Program-made: the position numbers and the translations under genes | Notes under the pieces: generated by a model | The model's input: only the letters and a program-made list of their open reading frames with translations | What the model was told of the DNA's origin: nothing | The model's database searches: none | Origin: Euperipatoides rowelli | Taxonomy: Eukaryota; Onychophora; Udeonychophora; Euonychophora; Peripatopsidae | NCBI GenBank assembly: GCA_003024985.2 | Contig: PXIH01S0032858.1 | DNA length: 13,125 nucleotides | Direction: 5' to 3' (one strand) | Shown: piece by piece, positions 9,452-13,125 of the stretch | How positions within the stretch are numbered: the stretch's first letter is position 1 | Layout: every line of letters starts with the position of its first letter

Positions 9452-10079
9452 TAAATCTCCATATAGTTTTCGTAAATCAATAGATATAAGGTCATATGAA
9501 TATATCCGACAGACATCCTTTTGACATTAAGATTACTATTTACGTCAGCTGATCGACCTGGATTTAGTATCCAGGCTTTCTATTCGTAACCTCTCTGGCT
9601 GCATTTTAGAGAGATCAACCACTGTCATAACATAGATTTCAATCGGCCTTATCATATGATCTAATTGAGTTAGAAACTTGATTTCTTATTTGATTAAATC
9701 ACACATCCTTTCTCTATCATTCTATATAAGTGGTTTTAATTAATATTAATCAGAAGATTTTCAAAACTCCCGATCTTTAAACCCTATCTGAACGTGTATT
9801 GACTTGTGCCTCTAGTGATCAAAGTACGAAACTTTATCATTATAAATGCTTTTGACGGTTTTTGTCATTTTACTGTGTTTGGAAATCTTTAAAATTTTTA
9901 ATTTTAAACGAATTTTAATGGGGAAAAAATTATATACACTTATTTAAGACATATTAAACTATGAAAACAAAAAAGTAGAATTTAATTCCAAATATTTTTA
10001 AAGATATGAGATTAGCATTTTTGAAAATAAAAATCGGTAGCTCCAATCCGTTTGACTGCATATTACAAATTAACTGCTG
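9452..10079 (-). repeat. Right arm of the long inverted repeat
   Basis: This arm is the reverse complement of 8653-9290 by eye, with the symmetric centre near 9371. The internal hairpin of the left arm is present here in weaker form (9590-9613): the terminal pair has been lost by a C-to-T type change. Arm lengths differ by about 10 bp through small indels, so the two arms have been separate long enough to diverge. Confidence 0.9.
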
Positions 10080-10669
10080 TGTCTTATTAATTATAATTGT
10101 GTATTTTTCAATGAAATGACTTTAAACAAAATTTCTGGTGCTATATTCAGGAATTTTTCTTTTACATCCTACAAATTTCTAGCACAGGCATCGATAATAT
10201 TTGTTACCTAGGCCACTTGCAGCATGTGTTGCCTCTCAGATGTATTGGTCTCTATACAAAAACTGACCCATGAATAAATTAATTAAAAATATAAATAAAC
10301 CTGTATGTACAGCATATAATGTGTGAATATACTGTAGTTTCTTTCAGGGAACTGTGACAATTGTCAAACATTAAATTTGATTATTTTTACTAGTTTCTTT
10401 TGAATTATCAATGAATAGATTAGTTAAGTATTTAGAACTTATTAAAATTTATTTTTTTAAAGAGTATATTAACAAATAAGCTTTTAGACATAGTTAAACT
10501 AAAAATCATTTTAAATATGTTATAGTGTACATTATATATTGTACTGTTCAACATCAAATTATGAAGAGAAAAAAAATGAAGTACATTAAAAACATAGAAT
10601 ATACCACTTTACAATACTTTTAATATATACTACATACTTAATTTATTATACTAAAAGGTTATTATGTTG

Positions 10670-10690
10670 TTTTTTTTTTTAAAAAAAAAA
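10670..10690. repeat. T11-A10 perfect palindrome
   Basis: A run of T (10670-10680) passes directly into a run of A (10681-10690), making a self-complementary tract. It could arise from slippage and is prone to sequencing error. Confidence 0.85.
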
Positions 10691-10859
10691 TAGGGTATCT
10701 ACTTCACAGAGCAAAGAGTTCTATTTTAGAATGATTGTTTTAAAAGTAATTAGATCTTATTGTTACATAGAATTTTAAAATCTTGAATACTGGTAATCTT
10801 ATTATCTGGAGCTTAATCAATCTACATTTAAAAAAAATGCTTATTTGTTAATTATAGGG

Positions 10860-11400
10860 ATCCTATATTTTTTTTAAAATAAGGGACAACCTGGTTTGAT
10901 TTGGGGGGGGGGGGTTAAAAAAAAGTTTAAGTTGCCGATAACTGTTAGCCGCGCCAATTAGTTTAATTTCTTTTATTTTATTTTTAATTATATACGGAGT
11001 ATCGTGAGATATGTACAACAGTAAACATTTCCCAATATGAGTATGGAGGCTCCTATAATAGCCACCATAATAAGAGTTTTTTGGGTTTTTTTTTTCTTCC
11101 TGCAATGGGCAATTAACATTTTTACATGATTTGAAAATAGGCATTGTAATCTGCTTTTATAATTTAAGGCTTTAATTTGTATTTTGAAAAGAATAAGCCC
11201 ACAAACAATGTAGGAGGTTAAAATTAAAAAAATAATGTGTTCTATTCAGACTTTCTCGTATAAATTTTTGAAATAAGGGATAACCAATATCAAAATAAGG
11301 GACATTTTAGCATTCCAACAACATTTGTTGGGACAAGGGGACACATTTCTAAAATATGGTACAATCCTTTATTATACGGGACATCTGGTTTATTTAATTA
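10860..11400. mobile_element. Region of reiterated GGGACA-type motifs
   Basis: AAAATAAGGGACAACCTGGTTT (10876-10897) and ATACGGGACATCTGGTTTA (11373-11391) are related. Between them lie AAATAAGGGATAACC (11271), AAAATAAGGGACA (11292), ACAAGGGGACA (11334) and AAAATATGGTACA (11351). Several spacings fall near 20-22 bp. This looks like one or two copies of a decayed transposable element whose end carries short internal repeats. I do not recognise an open frame for it. Confidence 0.45.
10903..10914 (+). repeat. Poly-G tract (12 nt)
   Basis: Twelve consecutive G in DNA this AT-rich stand out. The tract follows AACCTGGTTTGATTT of the GGGACA-type repeat and precedes an A-run. It could be real slippage expansion or an assembly artefact. 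Confidence 0.85.
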
Positions 11401-11465
11401 GGCTAATTACATACCGGTAATTTATATGTTAAAAGAAAACCTTAGAATGCCTGGTTCATATTATA

Positions 11466-11885
11466 GTCAATCTATTAATGGAATTACTATTAAATTGCTT
11501 TTCTAAGAATTACATTTTTAAATAAATTATTAGTGTAACCAAGGTAATTCACTAAGAGTCAATCTACAATGAAATTACTGGAAAATTGACTTTCTACTAG
11601 TAATTAAATTACTAGATAAACTATTATTGAAGCCATAGCAATTCAGTAATTTCAATATACTAATGGAATTATTAGTAAATTGACTTCCTACTAGCAAATA
11701 GATTACTAGATAAACTATTACACGACAATTCAGTGATAGTCAATCTACTACATTAGTTGATAAATATTACTAAAGCCACATAATTTAGTGATCGTATGCT
11801 AATGGAATACATAGTAGATAAATTACTAAAACCATGTCAATTCAGTAGTAATCAACAAATAGAATTTCTAGTAGAATAATAAAAA
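11466..11885 (+). repeat. Degenerate tandem array, unit about 90 bp
   Basis: Units begin GTCAATCTA or similar at 11466, 11558, 11651 and 11739, spaced 92, 93 and 88 bp. Two shortened units start near 11790 and 11850. Units 2 and 3 are clearest: both run CAAT.TAC.AATG.AATTA, ATTGACTT(T/C)CTACTAG, ATTACTAGATAAACTATTA and CAATTCAGT in the same order. Units 4 and 5 lack the middle. The unit is itself partly self-complementary around CTAGTAATT...AATTACTAG. It resembles an old minisatellite or satellite fragment. No coding potential is seen. Confidence 0.75.
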
Positions 11886-12739
11886 ACTTATCTGAGGAAA
11901 ATATATTTATAAAGATAAGAATGGAGATTATCTTCTGACTTTCTAATAAAATCTCATCTAAAACACAATGCACGAATGGAAGAAAAAAAATCATGTCTTC
12001 TACATTTTTTTTCACTTATCTTGGGTTATACATCTAAAACTAAAAGCCAAGTACAAAAATAAATATGTGTAAAGAGTATAAAAATTATTCCATGCAAAAA
12101 TTTTGAAAATTAGTTTTATTCCTATCAATAGATATTAGAATTTATGATTATTTGTCTAAAAATGTGCATAGTGGTTATCCATTTTCCCCATGCAAAATTC
12201 AATTCTTAAATCTCAATTATAGTTTTGTGAATGTATCTGCTTGATAATTTTAAGTACTGTAATCCATTAATAGTTATAGCATTTCTATAGAGTTTCTTCA
12301 TTTTTTTGCAATATATTTTTTTCTTTTATATTCTTAGATGTTGTCTGGCCTATAGCCAGAAATTGGTTTTAAGTTTACTACCATATATTCTTATCTTCTT
12401 GAAACTGATCCTTTTATTTATTACTTTTTTTTTAGTTATAATCTATTTTTTCTTTAGTATAAAAAAAATGTAAACATTTTAATTGAAGCGTTTTTAAAAT
12501 TATCACTAGCATAGTAGGTTACTTGTATAATACTGTATAATAAGCTTATGTAATATGATTAATAATTTAAATCTAAACACACCTGCTATTAAAGGTCAAC
12601 TGAAATGCTTTTTTTTTTTTTAATTTTTTTTTTATTATTTACTTTCAAAGACAATTACTTAAAAAAAAGGAGTTATTTACAATTAAATTTTTGAAATATT
12701 TGTCGTAGCTCGTCCCTTTTTTAATAATATTATCTAGAG

Positions 12740-12780
12740 CAGCATTTCTCAAACTAAGGGTCACGAGCTTGAGAGAAAAA
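12740..12780. repeat. Small hairpin with hAT-like tip
   Basis: CAGCATTTCTCAAACTAAGG (12740 on) resembles the hAT tip pattern CAG.G.TTCTCAAACT. TTTCTCAAACT (12745-12755) can pair with AGCTTGAGAGAAA (12766-12778) apart from a 2-base indel. No second tip or 8-bp duplication is visible, so it may be a fragment or a minimal folded remnant. Confidence 0.35.
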
Positions 12781-12836
12781 AAAATAGTATTATTTCTTTG
12801 AAGTTTAAAGATACCATTAGTAAACACACATTATCA

Positions 12837-12930
12837 TACCTGCCAACCCAGTAAAACCCAAAATACTAAGATCTACATCCAAAAATACGAAAATAGGGCC
12901 AAAAATACTAAAACTTTTTACTCAAAATAC
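12837..12930 (-). repeat. Reiterated CAAAA(A)TAC motif, period 20-23 bp
   Basis: After ACCTGCCAACCC (12838-12849), CAAAATAC or CAAAAATAC recurs at 12859, 12880, 12900 and 12923, spaced 21, 20 and 23 bp. Read on the - strand this ends in GGGTTGGCAGGT. The spacing is like that of the motifs at 11270-11400, and the tip recalls GGGTTGCCA at 6546, so a shared dispersed family is possible. Confidence 0.45.
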
Positions 12931-13125
12931 ACACTATTAAAACCTTTTAGGCTTACTGAAATTACAAAAAAAAAAACCCCACAGGGTTTAAACTTCAGTA
13001 GGAGTTAAAGGGAGATGACCCCAAATTTTTGCTTTTTAAACTAACATGAAATTAGCTAAATTTAGTTACAAATGCTAATCAGTAAGGCCTGAATAGTTAT
13101 GTAAATACATGTTTTTTAATTGAAT

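Larger units (their letters stand above)
8653..10079. mobile_element. Long near-palindromic (foldback-type) element
   Basis: A left arm (8653-9290) and a right arm (9452-10079) are reverse complements of each other over about 630 bp with scattered substitutions and small indels, around a 161-bp loop (9291-9451). Perfect blocks include 37/37 bases at 8987-9023 against 9716-9752 and 19/19 at 8936-8954 against 9785-9803. The outer tips read CAGCAG and CTGCTG. An alternative inner boundary is CAGTAAAAC at 8678, preceded by TA, facing GTTTGACTG ending at 10058; such CAGT(A/C)AAAC tips with TA are known from pogo/Tc1-mariner-like elements. No ORF for a transposase is present, so if mobile it is non-autonomous. 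A possible 6-bp flank match (CTTATT at 8646-8651 and 10083-10088) is too short to prove a target duplication. It could instead be two oppositely oriented copies of one element inserted side by side. Confidence 0.85.
8581..13125 (+). other. 5' part of a large downstream CAP intron
   Basis: The intron starts at donor GTAAGA (8581-8586). No further CAP exon is visible to the window end, so it is at least 4.5 kb long. It contains the long inverted repeat (8653-10079), a reiterated GGGACA-type region (10860-11400), a tandem array (11466-11885) and two small repeat-derived pieces near the right edge. I see only AT-rich sequence at 10080-10660 and 11890-12735. The open frames on the - strand at 10863-11144 and 12645-12827 overlap these repeats, and the proline run in the first is just the 12-base G-run read backwards. 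They are not called as genes. Confidence 0.85.

Noticed and set aside
10863-11144. 93-codon open frame on the - strand
   Set aside because: No recognisable domain. Its proline run is the G12 tract read in reverse, and it overlaps a repeat region.
12645-12827. 60-codon open frame on the - strand
   Set aside because: It overlaps the hAT-like hairpin and A/T runs and has no motif.

Overview
The window is AT-rich animal nuclear DNA. It is almost entirely intron, with three short coding exons of one gene on the + strand. Translated and spliced, the exons at 744-833, 8270-8355 and 8475-8580 give a continuous 94-residue stretch that I recognise as part of the N-terminal helical folded domain of adenylyl cyclase-associated protein (CAP, called CAP1 in vertebrates and capulet in flies), an actin-monomer and cofilin-actin regulator. 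Every exon edge has a GT or AG splice signal and the reading frame closes across both complete introns. The start and end of the gene lie outside the window. The residues (AGQFYTNRVLKDYKDKDK, HHTTGLVW) look like a protostome invertebrate. A mollusc, perhaps a gastropod, would fit the AT-rich, repeat-filled introns, but that is a guess.

Layout. 1-743 is the 3' part of an upstream intron with a small structured hairpin near its left edge. 744-833 is the first visible exon. 834-8269 is a complete 7.4-kb phase-0 intron holding decayed repeats: short direct repeats (1510-1690), two copies of a tRNA-like SINE family (about 2878-3125 and 6107-6240), another tRNA-like SINE head (3160-3222), hAT-like transposon ends (3423-3485, 6451-6540, 7684-7834), a 93-bp duplication carrying AATAAA motifs (5595-5720) and many homopolymer runs. 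8270-8355 and 8475-8580 are the next two exons, split by a 119-bp phase-2 intron. 8581-13125 is the 5' part of a further large intron. It starts with a 1.4-kb near-palindrome (8653-10079) with two arms of about 630 bp around a 161-bp loop. After that come a region of reiterated GGGACA-type motifs (10860-11400), a degenerate tandem array with a unit of about 90 bp (11466-11885), and two small repeat-derived pieces near the right edge.

The gene and repeats appear linked only by residence: the repeats sit inside CAP introns and would be transcribed with the pre-mRNA. The large inverted repeat is the strongest non-coding signal. It lies 72 nt past a splice donor, has no ORF of its own, and would fold into a long double-stranded RNA hairpin in the CAP transcript. 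I see no bacterial genes, no CRISPR array, no recognisable RNA gene and no convincing new multi-gene system. The longer open frames inside the introns are best read as chance frames.
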